Shown here: positions 1 through 5,049 of the stretch, in pieces
Position numbering within the stretch: position 1 is the stretch's first letter
How the letters are laid out: each line of letters opens with the position of its first letter
Source: Candidatus Neomicrothrix sp. UBA4542
GTDB taxonomy: Bacteria; Actinomycetota; Acidimicrobiia; Acidimicrobiales; Poriferisodalaceae
Assembly: GCA_002388005.1 (NCBI GenBank)
Contig: DGLO01000111.1
Span: 1 to 5,558, forward strand
Direction: 5' to 3'
Length of the DNA: 5,558 nt
Notes under the pieces: model-generated
The model's database searches: none
Seen by the model: only the letters and a program-made list of their open reading frames with translations
What the model was told of the DNA's origin: nothing
Program-made: the position numbers and the translations under genes

Positions 1-401
1 TGCTCAACGATCTCGCCAACTGTCAGATGGCGATCGAACCCAACCTGTCCCGTCGCACAGAAACTGCAATCCATCGCACATCCGGCCTGCGAAGAAACGC
101 ATACGGTTGAGCGATCCCGATAGTGCATTAAAACCGACTCGATCAACCGTCCGTCAGTGAGTTGCCAGAGTTGTTTGATTGTGGTTTCGGCGTCCGCTAC
201 CACTTCCTTGAGCAATGTGAGGGCCGGTGGCAGTAGTTCTTCAATGGCGGCGCGGAGAGGCTTAGGAACGTTGGTTAGGTCAGCGGGTTCGCGATGTTGA
301 GCGTGTAACCCTTCCCACACCTGATCGACTCGATAAAGCGGCTCTCCTTCGAGCAAATCAGCAAGTTCTACACGGGATAAGTCATAACGGGTGATCACCA
401 C
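1..401 (-). CDS. rlmN: 23S rRNA/tRNA adenine C2-methyltransferase RlmN, N-terminal part (3' end off the window)
   Basis: RlmN is a cytoplasmic radical-SAM enzyme that methylates C2 of A2503 in 23S rRNA, and in several bacteria A37 of some tRNAs, tuning ribosome accuracy. The visible 133 codons contain the N-terminal helical RNA-binding domain (about residues 5-90), then the family stretch IESVLMHYRDRSTVCVSSQA and the 4Fe-4S/SAM motif CAMDCSFCATGQ. Its CxxxCxxC cysteines are C108, C112 and C115. GFDRHLTVGEIVE follows, as in known RlmN proteins. The later catalytic cysteines and the C-terminus lie beyond position 1. The start is taken as GTG at 401; a second GTG follows at once (398) and an in-frame stop lies at 426-428. 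No Shine-Dalgarno is visible, but TACCCT ends 6 nt upstream, which suggests a leaderless message. The gene is divergent from the VIT gene. Identity is secure; the start is less so. Confidence 0.95.
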   Translation of the reverse strand, partial: MVITRYDLSRVELADLLEGEPLYRVDQVWEGLHAQHREPADLTNVPKPLRAAIEELLPPALTLLKEVVADAETTIKQLWQLTDGRLIESVLMHYRDRSTVCVSSQAGCAMDCSFCATGQVGFDRHLTVGEIVE

Positions 402-407
402 CCCGTA

Positions 408-413
408 AGGGTA
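408..413 (-). promoter_or_regulatory. Putative -10 element of rlmN (TACCCT), leaderless arrangement
   Basis: On the minus strand TACCCT matches TANNNT and ends 6 nt before the GTG at 401. Transcription would therefore begin at or next to the start codon. I see no good -35; with a 17-bp spacer it would fall at 431-436, inside the start of the opposing gene. It is supported by the same spacing at four other genes in the window. Confidence 0.45.
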
Positions 414-423
414 GGGCGGGTAG
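409..423. repeat. Tandem GGGTAG direct repeat (9-bp period) between the rlmN and VIT starts
   Basis: GGGTAG occurs at 409-414 and again at 418-423, separated by GGC. The left copy overlaps the putative rlmN -10 and the right copy overlaps the putative VIT -10, so a protein bound here would cover both promoters. It may be an operator or simply a by-product of two promoter elements; the sequence alone cannot tell. The TAAGGGTAG at 406-414 resembles a DtxR/IdeR half-site, but the second half does not match. Confidence 0.3.
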
Positions 424-426
424 CTT
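421..426 (+). promoter_or_regulatory. Putative -10 element of the VIT-family gene (TAGCTT), leaderless arrangement
   Basis: TAGCTT matches TANNNT and ends 7 nt before the GTG at 434, so transcription would start at or beside the start codon. No -35 is recognisable 16-18 bp upstream, where the sequence is C-rich and already inside rlmN. There is no Shine-Dalgarno close to the start. Confidence 0.45.
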
Positions 427-433
427 CAAATAC

Positions 434-1144
434 GTGGCTTCACACCGCTATGACGATCACCACCGAGATGTGCACGGCAGCGGCGTTCGGGCCGCGGTGT
501 TCGGAGCGTCGGATGGCTTGGTGTCTAACGTGCTGCTGATCGTGGGACTTGCCGGAGCGAGCGCGTCACCAGGGGTGGTGCGCGCCGCCGGCGTAGCTGG
601 TCTGTTGGCGGGAGCGATTTCGATGGCCGCCGGCGAGTATGTGTCGGTTCGTGCCCAAAACGACTTGGTAGCTCGCGAGTTAGAGAAGGAACGGCGGGCA
701 ATAGCTGATGATCCAGAAGAAGAGACCGAGGAGCTTGCTCAGCTATATGTCGAAAGGGGAATGACAACAACACAGGCCACGGAAATGGCGCATTTGGTGA
801 TGCAGAACCCTGAAGTGGCCTTGGAAGTTCACGCACGTGAAGAACTTGGAGTTAACCCCAACGAGTTGGCGTCTCCAGTCCGCGCAGCGGCCTGGTCTTT
901 TGCCGCGTTCGCGATTGGGGCGTTAGTGCCACTTGTTCCGTGGTTTTTGTCTTCAGCGTCCGCAGTGATTTGGCTGTCTGTGGCCGCTGGTGTCGTGGGA
1001 GCAGCAGCGATCGGAGCTACCTTGGCTTTGGCTACAGGTCATTCAGTTTTCCGAGGTGTTTTGCGTCATGTCGGCATCGCCGGCATAGCGGCGATAACGA
1101 TCCATTTTGTTGGGGTGGGCCTCGGCTCTTTTGTGCAACTGTGA
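434..1144 (+). CDS. VIT/CCC1-family iron/manganese transporter, 236 aa
   Basis: Members of the VIT1/CCC1 family are membrane transporters for Fe2+ and often Mn2+, usually moving metal out of the cytosol (in bacteria, export or detoxification). Five hydrophobic segments are visible: about residues 19-41, 49-72, 149-171, 176-200 and 210-233. The first holds the family motif FGASDGLVSN (D27) and the second ends SMAAGEYVSVRAQ (M64, E68). In characterised members an Asp, Met and Glu at these places line the metal path. Residues 73-147 form the acidic, Glu-rich cytoplasmic metal-binding region (ELEKERR, EEETEELAQLYVERG). The N-terminus is His-rich (HRYDDHHRDVHG), as is common in this family. Length is normal for the bacterial type without a rubrerythrin domain. 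GTG 434 is chosen because it gives the usual N-terminus; TAGCTT 7 nt upstream suggests a leaderless message. The gene is divergent from rlmN (32 bp) and convergent with mshD (11 bp). Iron versus manganese preference cannot be read from the sequence. Confidence 0.92.
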   Translation: MASHRYDDHHRDVHGSGVRAAVFGASDGLVSNVLLIVGLAGASASPGVVRAAGVAGLLAGAISMAAGEYVSVRAQNDLVARELEKERRAIADDPEEETEELAQLYVERGMTTTQATEMAHLVMQNPEVALEVHAREELGVNPNELASPVRAAAWSFAAFAIGALVPLVPWFLSSASAVIWLSVAAGVVGAAAIGATLALATGHSVFRGVLRHVGIAGIAAITIHFVGVGLGSFVQL

Positions 1145-1155
1145 TTTGGTGAGCG

Positions 1156-1857
1156 TCACTTGGCGTACAAACGTCGGACTGTTTTCACCTCTAGGCCGAT
1201 ATCTCTATACAGGCTTACCGCAGGAGTATTGTCCGCGTCTACATAAAGCATCGCGCGTGTGATCCCGGCCCCATCAAGGTGTTGATAGCCGGCGAGAGTG
1301 AGTGCCCGACCCAAACCCAATCCATGGAAATCGGGGTCCACTGCGATGACGTAAACCTCGCCAACGGCCGGGGCCTCATCTCCGTGGATCTTTGTCCAAC
1401 AAAAAGCTGCGATTCGATCCTCACGTTCATGAATCAGAAAGCCGTTTGAGTCGAACCAAGATTCGGCTTGACGCTCGCGGAGAAGTTCGGGTGTCCAGCC
1501 GCCTTGTTCGCGGTGCCAAGAAAACGCTCGGTTGTTGACTTGACACCATTCGTCCTCGTCTTGACCAATCACAAAAGAACGAGTTTCGATGTCGGTTCGT
1601 TGTTCGATCGGAAGTGAACGCTCCATTCGGAAGAGGTCACGTTGAATTACGAACCCGAGACGTGCCAGTAAGACGTCAGTGTCGTCGGATGGGTGGTCGA
1701 TCCAGATCGAAATAGGGTCGGGGGATTGATCCAAGATGCTGCGAAGCGCCATTGCCAACCCATCTAGGGTCCACTCGGTGGCATTCAACTCAAGTACAGC
1801 TCCATCTCGGTCTTGGCCGACCGTTATGACAGCGTCCTCGCTGGCTGCTTCGCTCAC
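1156..1857 (-). CDS. mshD: Mycothiol synthase MshD (GNAT family), 233 aa, short N-terminal half
   Basis: MshD acetylates Cys-GlcN-Ins with acetyl-CoA, the last step in making mycothiol, the main low-molecular-weight thiol of Actinobacteria. The C-terminal GNAT domain has the MshD signatures VNNRAFSWHREQGGW (from about residue 107), WTKIH (154-158), GEVYVIAVDP (166-175), the acyl-CoA loop HGLGLG (178-183) and LYVDADN (204-210). The loop has His where many GNATs carry Arg or Gln. Only about 105 residues precede VNNRAF, roughly 60 fewer than in the Mycobacterium protein, so the N-terminal GNAT-like half is reduced and lacks its own RxxGxG loop. An open frame continues to an ATG at 1992, but that would overlap 86 bp of nth and its extra residues do not look like MshD. 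GTG 1857 is preferred, with TACCTT ending 7 nt upstream. The domain assignment is firm; a related GNAT enzyme with another substrate is possible but less likely. Confidence 0.87.
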   Translation of the reverse strand: MSEAASEDAVITVGQDRDGAVLELNATEWTLDGLAMALRSILDQSPDPISIWIDHPSDDTDVLLARLGFVIQRDLFRMERSLPIEQRTDIETRSFVIGQDEDEWCQVNNRAFSWHREQGGWTPELLRERQAESWFDSNGFLIHEREDRIAAFCWTKIHGDEAPAVGEVYVIAVDPDFHGLGLGRALTLAGYQHLDGAGITRAMLYVDADNTPAVSLYRDIGLEVKTVRRLYAK

Positions 1858-1864
1858 CTCACCG

Positions 1865-1893
1865 AAGGTATCGCTCGGAGAGGCTGATATGAA
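1865..1893 (-). promoter_or_regulatory. Putative mshD promoter: TTCATA, 17-bp spacer, TACCTT
   Basis: On the minus strand TACCTT (1870-1865) fits TANNNT and ends 7 nt before GTG 1857. TTCATA (1893-1888) lies 17 bp upstream and matches four of six bases of TTGACA. The spacing fits a sigma-70-type promoter that yields a leaderless mRNA. The element sits inside the 49-bp gap shared with nth. Confidence 0.45.
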
Positions 1894-1906
1894 GTAAACA
1901 AGCGGA

Positions 1907-2548
1907 ATGGGGAAGCCTCGATCGCCAAAGGGAAGAGCGCGCTCACTGCACGAACGTCTAAAGGGCGAATACGAAGCAGTATGTGAACTCAATCACGAGA
2001 ACCCGTTCCAGCTATTAGTGGCGACCATCCTTTCGGCTCAATGCACTGATGTTCGTGTCAACAAAACAACCCCTGGTGTTTTCGATCGCTACCCCGACCC
2101 GGTTGCGCTTGCCCACGCCAATCAAGGAGAGCTTGAAGACTTGGTGCATCCAACGGGCTTCTACAAAAGTAAAGCCCGGAATTTGGTGAAGATGGCTAAT
2201 CAGCTTTTGGATGACCATGAAGGGGAAGTCCCAACTGACCTAACAGACTTGGTGAAGTTGGGTGGAGTTGGCCGAAAGACCGCCAACGTTATTCGGTCAG
2301 TGGCATTCGGACTTCCCGGTTTGCCGGTCGATACTCATGTAGGGCGGTTAGCGCGGCGGTTGGGCCTTACAGAGGAAGAAGACCCGGTAAAGGTAGAGAT
2401 GACCCTGAACTCGATGATCCCTCAGAATGAACGGGGCGAGTTCAGTCTGCGAGTCATTCTTCACGGCAGACAAGTATGTTTCGCTCGAAATCCCCAATGC
2501 GCGGAATGTTTCCTGAATGATTTTTGCCCCAGCGCGTTTAACTTCTAA
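1907..2548 (+). CDS. nth: Endonuclease III (DNA glycosylase/AP lyase), 213 aa
   Basis: Nth removes oxidised pyrimidines from DNA and cuts the abasic site by beta-elimination in base excision repair. The sequence shows FQLLVATILSAQCTDVRVN (from residue 34), PTGFYKSKA (82-90) and the helix-hairpin-helix LGGVGRKTANVI with the catalytic lysine K124. The catalytic aspartate D142 is in VDTHVGRLARRLG. The C-terminal 4Fe-4S loop is C191-x6-C198-x2-C201-x5-C207, complete with normal spacing. Length equals that of typical Nth proteins. ATG 1907 is the only reasonable start, since an in-frame stop lies at 1895-1897. No Shine-Dalgarno stands at a useful distance. TAAACA (1895-1900) lies 6 nt upstream and would be an imperfect -10, so the promoter is undecided. 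The gene is divergent from mshD and 21 bp ahead of the lyase gene. Identity is essentially certain. Confidence 0.97.
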   Translation: MGKPRSPKGRARSLHERLKGEYEAVCELNHENPFQLLVATILSAQCTDVRVNKTTPGVFDRYPDPVALAHANQGELEDLVHPTGFYKSKARNLVKMANQLLDDHEGEVPTDLTDLVKLGGVGRKTANVIRSVAFGLPGLPVDTHVGRLARRLGLTEEEDPVKVEMTLNSMIPQNERGEFSLRVILHGRQVCFARNPQCAECFLNDFCPSAFNF

Positions 2549-2555
2549 CTCCTTG

Positions 2556-2563
2556 AAAGGGGA
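2556..2563 (+). promoter_or_regulatory. Strong Shine-Dalgarno of the CitE-like gene (AAAGGGGA)
   Basis: AAAGGGGA ends 6 nt before ATG 2570, in the 21-bp gap after nth. It is the only clear Shine-Dalgarno in the window. This fits an internal cistron translated from the nth transcript and contrasts with the SD-less starts of the genes that open transcription units. Confidence 0.75.
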
Positions 2564-2569
2564 CTCAAG

Positions 2570-3460
2570 ATGACTATCCGCCGAGCAGCGCACTTTGTTC
2601 CAGGCGCCAATGAAAAGATGCTCGATAAGTCGCTGAGAACGAACGCCGATGCTCTCATACTCGACCTCGAGGACGCCGTCACCCCCGAAAACAAGGATTC
2701 GGCTCGGACGACAGTCGCCGGTTGGCTACACGACATTGATTTCGGGCGAAAAGAAAGGGTTGTGCGTGTTAATCCGCTGAACAGTCCCTGGTGTGAACGT
2801 GACATCGAAGAAACGATGATAAATCCACCCGATTCCTATCTCGTTCCCAAAGTCAACAACGCGAACGAGGTCGCCCAGATTGACGAACTAATAGGCGAGC
2901 ATGAACTAGCGAATAATCATTCTCAAGGCCAGGTCAAACTGTTGATCCTCGGAACTGAAACTCCCCAGGGTCTTCTCAACATAGGAGAGTTGGCGGCCAA
3001 TCCACGAGTGGATGCTCTTACGTGGGGAGCCGAAGACTTGTCCGCAGCGATCGGTTCAAGAGCTAACCGAGAGGTCGATGGCAGCTATTTGCCAATATTT
3101 GAGTATGCGCGCCTGATGTGCCTCCTGGGTGCCACGGCATGGGAGAAACAGCCGCTCGACACGGTGTTTGTGGATTTCAACGACCCGGAAGGTCTTCGCT
3201 CTGAATGCCTGGCCTCTGCGGCCATGGGTTATACCGGCAAGATCACTATCCACCCGAACCAAATAGACATCGTCAACGAATCCTTTACCCCGTCTAATGA
3301 GGATCTTGAGGAGGCTCGTGAACTTCTCGAACTGTTCGCGGAGAACCAGGCCCAGGGATTGATGGCGTTTAGCTTCAAGGGACAGATGGTTGACGTACCT
3401 CATCTGACCAGAGCAAGAAAGATTGTGGACATGGCTCAAACACTCAGGGAGTTGAGTTAA
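2570..3460 (+). CDS. CitE/HpcH-HpaI-family acyl-CoA lyase (malyl-/citramalyl-CoA lyase-like), 296 aa
   Basis: This belongs to the Mg2+-dependent TIM-barrel family of citrate lyase beta subunits, which cleave or form malyl-, beta-methylmalyl- or citramalyl-CoA by reversible aldol chemistry. Motifs in order are RRAAHFVPGANEKML (4-18), ALILDLEDAVTPENKDSAR (28-46), VVRVNPL with the CoA/carboxylate-binding Arg (R66), LVPKVN (91-96), LGTETPQGLLNI with metal ligand candidate E130, LTWGAEDLSAAIG with E155/D156, and GKITIHPNQI (223-232). A helical C-terminal lid follows. Length is normal. No citrate lyase alpha, gamma or ligase genes lie nearby, so a stand-alone CitE-like enzyme is more likely than part of citrate lyase. 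The exact substrate cannot be read. ATG 2570 has a strong Shine-Dalgarno. It follows nth by 21 bp and is probably cotranscribed, although repair and CoA metabolism share no obvious function. The gene is convergent with the small ORF at 3474-3665. Confidence 0.88.
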   Translation: MTIRRAAHFVPGANEKMLDKSLRTNADALILDLEDAVTPENKDSARTTVAGWLHDIDFGRKERVVRVNPLNSPWCERDIEETMINPPDSYLVPKVNNANEVAQIDELIGEHELANNHSQGQVKLLILGTETPQGLLNIGELAANPRVDALTWGAEDLSAAIGSRANREVDGSYLPIFEYARLMCLLGATAWEKQPLDTVFVDFNDPEGLRSECLASAAMGYTGKITIHPNQIDIVNESFTPSNEDLEEARELLELFAENQAQGLMAFSFKGQMVDVPHLTRARKIVDMAQTLRELS

Positions 3461-3473
3461 GAGGCTCAAATCT

Positions 3474-3665
3474 TCAATGGTCAAGGCCTTCGCTGGCCTT
3501 GACGATGCGACGTTGAGCTGTTCGAAGGCTCCGCTCGACCTCGTAGAGATCGATAGCGACGTCTTCGTCGCTGGTTCCCACAAGTTCGTCAGCCGCTGCC
3601 GTTATTCGATCGCTGAGTTCTCTAATCGCGGTCTGAAGCGACGACAGTTCGGCTTGTGAAACCAT
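3474..3665 (-). CDS. Small helical protein of unknown function, 63 aa, divergent from hisD
   Basis: I do not recognise a named family. The product has no cysteine, signal peptide or membrane segment. It reads as two amphipathic helices, about residues 4-29 (AELSSLQTAIRELSDRIT onward) and 35-60 (EDVAIDLYEVERSLRTAQRR onward), joined by a short VGTSDED turn; this suggests an antiparallel helical hairpin or small coiled coil. The leucine/isoleucine spacing and the charge pattern look like real protein. The opposite-strand frame at 3477-3659 is Cys-rich and unstructured by comparison. The ATG at 3665 has TAGGGT ending 6 nt upstream, the same leaderless arrangement as its neighbours. The gene faces citE tail to tail (13 bp between stops) and shares a 79-bp divergent region with hisD. 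Its last codons contain a 9-bp inverted repeat. A role cannot be assigned; it is likely cytoplasmic. Confidence 0.68.
   Translation of the reverse strand: MVSQAELSSLQTAIRELSDRITAAADELVGTSDEDVAIDLYEVERSLRTAQRRIVKASEGLDH
3480..3503. terminator. Perfect 9-bp hairpin between convergent citE-like gene and small ORF (possible bidirectional terminator)
   Basis: GTCAAGGCC (3480-3488) and GGCCTTGAC (3495-3503) form a perfect stem around the 6-nt loop TTCGCT. It lies 19 bp after the lyase stop and covers codons just before the stop of the minus-strand small ORF, so it could end both transcripts. There is no T-run on either side, so it is not a classical intrinsic terminator; it could instead stabilise 3' ends. 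Confidence 0.5.
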
Positions 3666-3671
3666 GCTTGA

Positions 3672-3677
3672 ACCCTA
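3672..3677 (-). promoter_or_regulatory. Putative -10 of the small ORF (TAGGGT), leaderless arrangement
   Basis: On the minus strand TAGGGT matches TANNNT and ends 6 nt before ATG 3665. No clear -35 is seen. No Shine-Dalgarno is present. The match in spacing to the other gene starts supports both this promoter and the reality of the small gene. Confidence 0.42.
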
Positions 3678-3731
3678 CCGTCGTGTCCAAGGTCAGGCGA
3701 TATCCACTTCGATCCAGCGCCCGCTCACCGG

Positions 3732-3737
3732 TACCCT
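3732..3737 (+). promoter_or_regulatory. Putative -10 of the his operon (TACCCT), leaderless arrangement
   Basis: TACCCT fits TANNNT and ends 7 nt before GTG 3745, the homology-preferred hisD start. TTCGAT (3709-3714), 17 bp upstream, is a poor -35. The 79-bp leader 3666-3744 holds no His-rich leader peptide, T-box or other riboswitch that I can recognise, so classical his attenuation is not evident upstream of the start. Confidence 0.42.
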
Positions 3738-3744
3738 CAGTAGC

Positions 3745-5049
3745 GTGCTGCGACGTATCGATCTTCGTGGAGAAAACGGACCGCTAACTGAGCAGCTTCC
3801 CCGCCCTGATCTGGGCGAGGAAGCTCCCTTGGCTGCGGTCCGGCAGTTACTTGGCGAGGTCAAGGAGAACGGAGATGCGGCGATTCGAGCGTTGACGAAG
3901 CGATTTGATGGCGTCGACATTAAAGATCCCATTGTCGAGGGAGAAGATCTCAAGAAGGCATGGCAATCGTTAGACGGTGCATTGGCCAACGCTTTGCAGG
4001 TCGCGCATGACCGAATTCTGTACTTCCACGAACAAGAAGCGCAGCAACCTCACACAGTGCAGCAGAAAGGGATAGAAGTCACGAGTATCCCTCAACCAGT
4101 GAAGCGGGCTGGACTATATGTGCCGGGTGGCCTTGCTTCATATCCGTCGACTGTTTTGATGACAGCTCTTCCGGCTCGAGCAGCCGGAGTCGAACAGCTA
4201 ATGCTGTGTACACCCCCAAACCCCGAAGGCGAGGTGGACGCTGTGGTGTTGGCCTCGGCGTACCTGTGTGGGATAACCGAGGTTCACAAGATCGGGGGAG
4301 TGCAAGCAGTCGCCGCGATGGCTTATGGAACCGAATCAATAACCGCGGTCGACGTAGTTGCAGGTCCAGGCAATATCTGGGTTGCGACCGCGAAACAAGA
4401 GGTGGCAGGAGTCGTAGGTATTGCTTCGGCGTTCGCTGGACCATCAGAGATCGTGATCGTGGCCGATGAGAGTTGCCCCAGTAGTTCGGCTGCCATCGAC
4501 CTAGCTCTCCAAGCAGAACATGGTCCTGGAGGTCGAGCTTGGCTTGTTACCTGGGATGAGAATTATGCCGATGAGGTTGTCGCCGCATTAGAACAGGTTG
4601 TCGACCTTTCGCCGCGGCGCTCGGAGACACTTAGCACGCTGATCTCGGATGGCTATGTCTGTCTGGTTGATGGTCCTGAAGATGCCGTCGGAGTCGCCAA
4701 CGAGATCGCGCCCGAACATCTTCAGTTGATGTGCGCCGACGCTTCACAGTTAGCCGCTGAAATTCGAAACGCCGGGGCGGTTTTTGTTGGATTATGGGGA
4801 CCGGCGTCAATTGGTGACTATTTGGCTGGGCCATCACACGTGCTACCGACCTCAGGAACTGCGCGATTCAGCGGTGCGCTTACGGTCAACGATTTTCAAA
4901 AACGTATGCACATCATCGACGTGACGAAGACCGGATTTGATGCTGTTCTCGAATCAGTGGATGCTCTGGCCACGGCTGAAGGCCTCTGGGCCCACGCCGC
5001 ATCCGTTAGGGAACGTGAACGCTGGGCGGAGCATGGGGTGATCTCGTGA
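3745..5049 (+). CDS. hisD: Histidinol dehydrogenase HisD, 434 aa
   Basis: HisD is the zinc enzyme for the last two steps of histidine synthesis, oxidising L-histidinol to L-histidine with two NAD+. With the GTG 3745 start the protein begins MLRRIDLRG, the usual HisD N-terminus, and is 434 aa, a typical length. Motifs are VKRAGLYVPGGLASYPSTVL (from 120), GPGNIWVATAKQ (207-218) and AGPSEI (232-237). QAEHG supplies zinc ligands Q256 and H259, and APEHL carries catalytic E324/H325. IGDYLAGPSHVLPT supplies zinc ligand D358, and WAHAA supplies H417. All catalytic and metal residues are present at the expected spacing. The frame is open back to an ATG at 3664, but that adds 27 residues unlike HisD and would make its ATG overlap that of the opposite small ORF. 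The stop overlaps the hisC start by 4 bp, which implies translational coupling. Identity is certain; the start is well supported. Confidence 0.97.
   Translation: MLRRIDLRGENGPLTEQLPRPDLGEEAPLAAVRQLLGEVKENGDAAIRALTKRFDGVDIKDPIVEGEDLKKAWQSLDGALANALQVAHDRILYFHEQEAQQPHTVQQKGIEVTSIPQPVKRAGLYVPGGLASYPSTVLMTALPARAAGVEQLMLCTPPNPEGEVDAVVLASAYLCGITEVHKIGGVQAVAAMAYGTESITAVDVVAGPGNIWVATAKQEVAGVVGIASAFAGPSEIVIVADESCPSSSAAIDLALQAEHGPGGRAWLVTWDENYADEVVAALEQVVDLSPRRSETLSTLISDGYVCLVDGPEDAVGVANEIAPEHLQLMCADASQLAAEIRNAGAVFVGLWGPASIGDYLAGPSHVLPTSGTARFSGALTVNDFQKRMHIIDVTKTGFDAVLESVDALATAEGLWAHAASVRERERWAEHGVIS
3794..3825 (+). other. Strong mRNA hairpin early in hisD (12 of 13 bp, 6-nt loop)
   Basis: AGCTTCCCCGCCC (3794-3806) pairs with GGGCGAGGAAGCT (3813-3825) around the loop TGATCT, with a single C/A mismatch at 3801/3818. 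It lies about 50 nt inside hisD, in a weakly conserved N-terminal stretch (codons 17-27). There is no T-run after it. It could be a pause or attenuation structure or an mRNA-stability element, or merely coding coincidence. Confidence 0.45.

Noticed and set aside
406..424. IdeR/DtxR iron box upstream of the transporter
   Set aside because: TAAGGGTAG matches 8 of 9 positions of one half-site, but the expected inverted second half is absent, so I do not call an iron box.
1150..1160. Small hairpin GTGA-GCG-TCAC between the convergent VIT and mshD genes
   Set aside because: The stem has only 4 bp, with no T-run; too weak to call a terminator.
1858..1992. Extension of mshD to the ATG at 1992 (278 aa)
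   Set aside because: The added 45 residues do not resemble MshD, and 86 bp would overlap nth, whose own frame is clearly coding there. GTG 1857 has a promoter-like box at the recurring spacing.
3477..3659. Plus-strand 60-aa frame overlapping the small minus ORF
   Set aside because: Its composition is not protein-like, there is no Shine-Dalgarno or -10 at a useful place, and it begins inside the hairpin region. The minus frame has a coherent helical pattern.
3664..3744. hisD start at ATG 3664 (461 aa)
   Set aside because: The 27 extra residues have no HisD character. From GTG 3745 the protein begins MLRRIDLRG and has the standard length; the earlier start would also remove the divergent promoter region.
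4170..4188. Inverted repeat TCCGGCT/AGCCGGA inside hisD
   Set aside because: It is a 7-bp stem in the middle of a conserved coding motif (PARAAGV), well explained by codon choice, with no positional reason to be regulatory.
4079..4444. Minus-strand 121-aa frame within hisD, and similar frames at 525-836, 2545-2805, 3056-3583, 3693-3989 and 5148-5489
   Set aside because: All lie opposite strongly conserved coding sequence, have Arg/Pro/Ser-rich or otherwise non-protein-like composition and lack start signals; they are antisense shadows.
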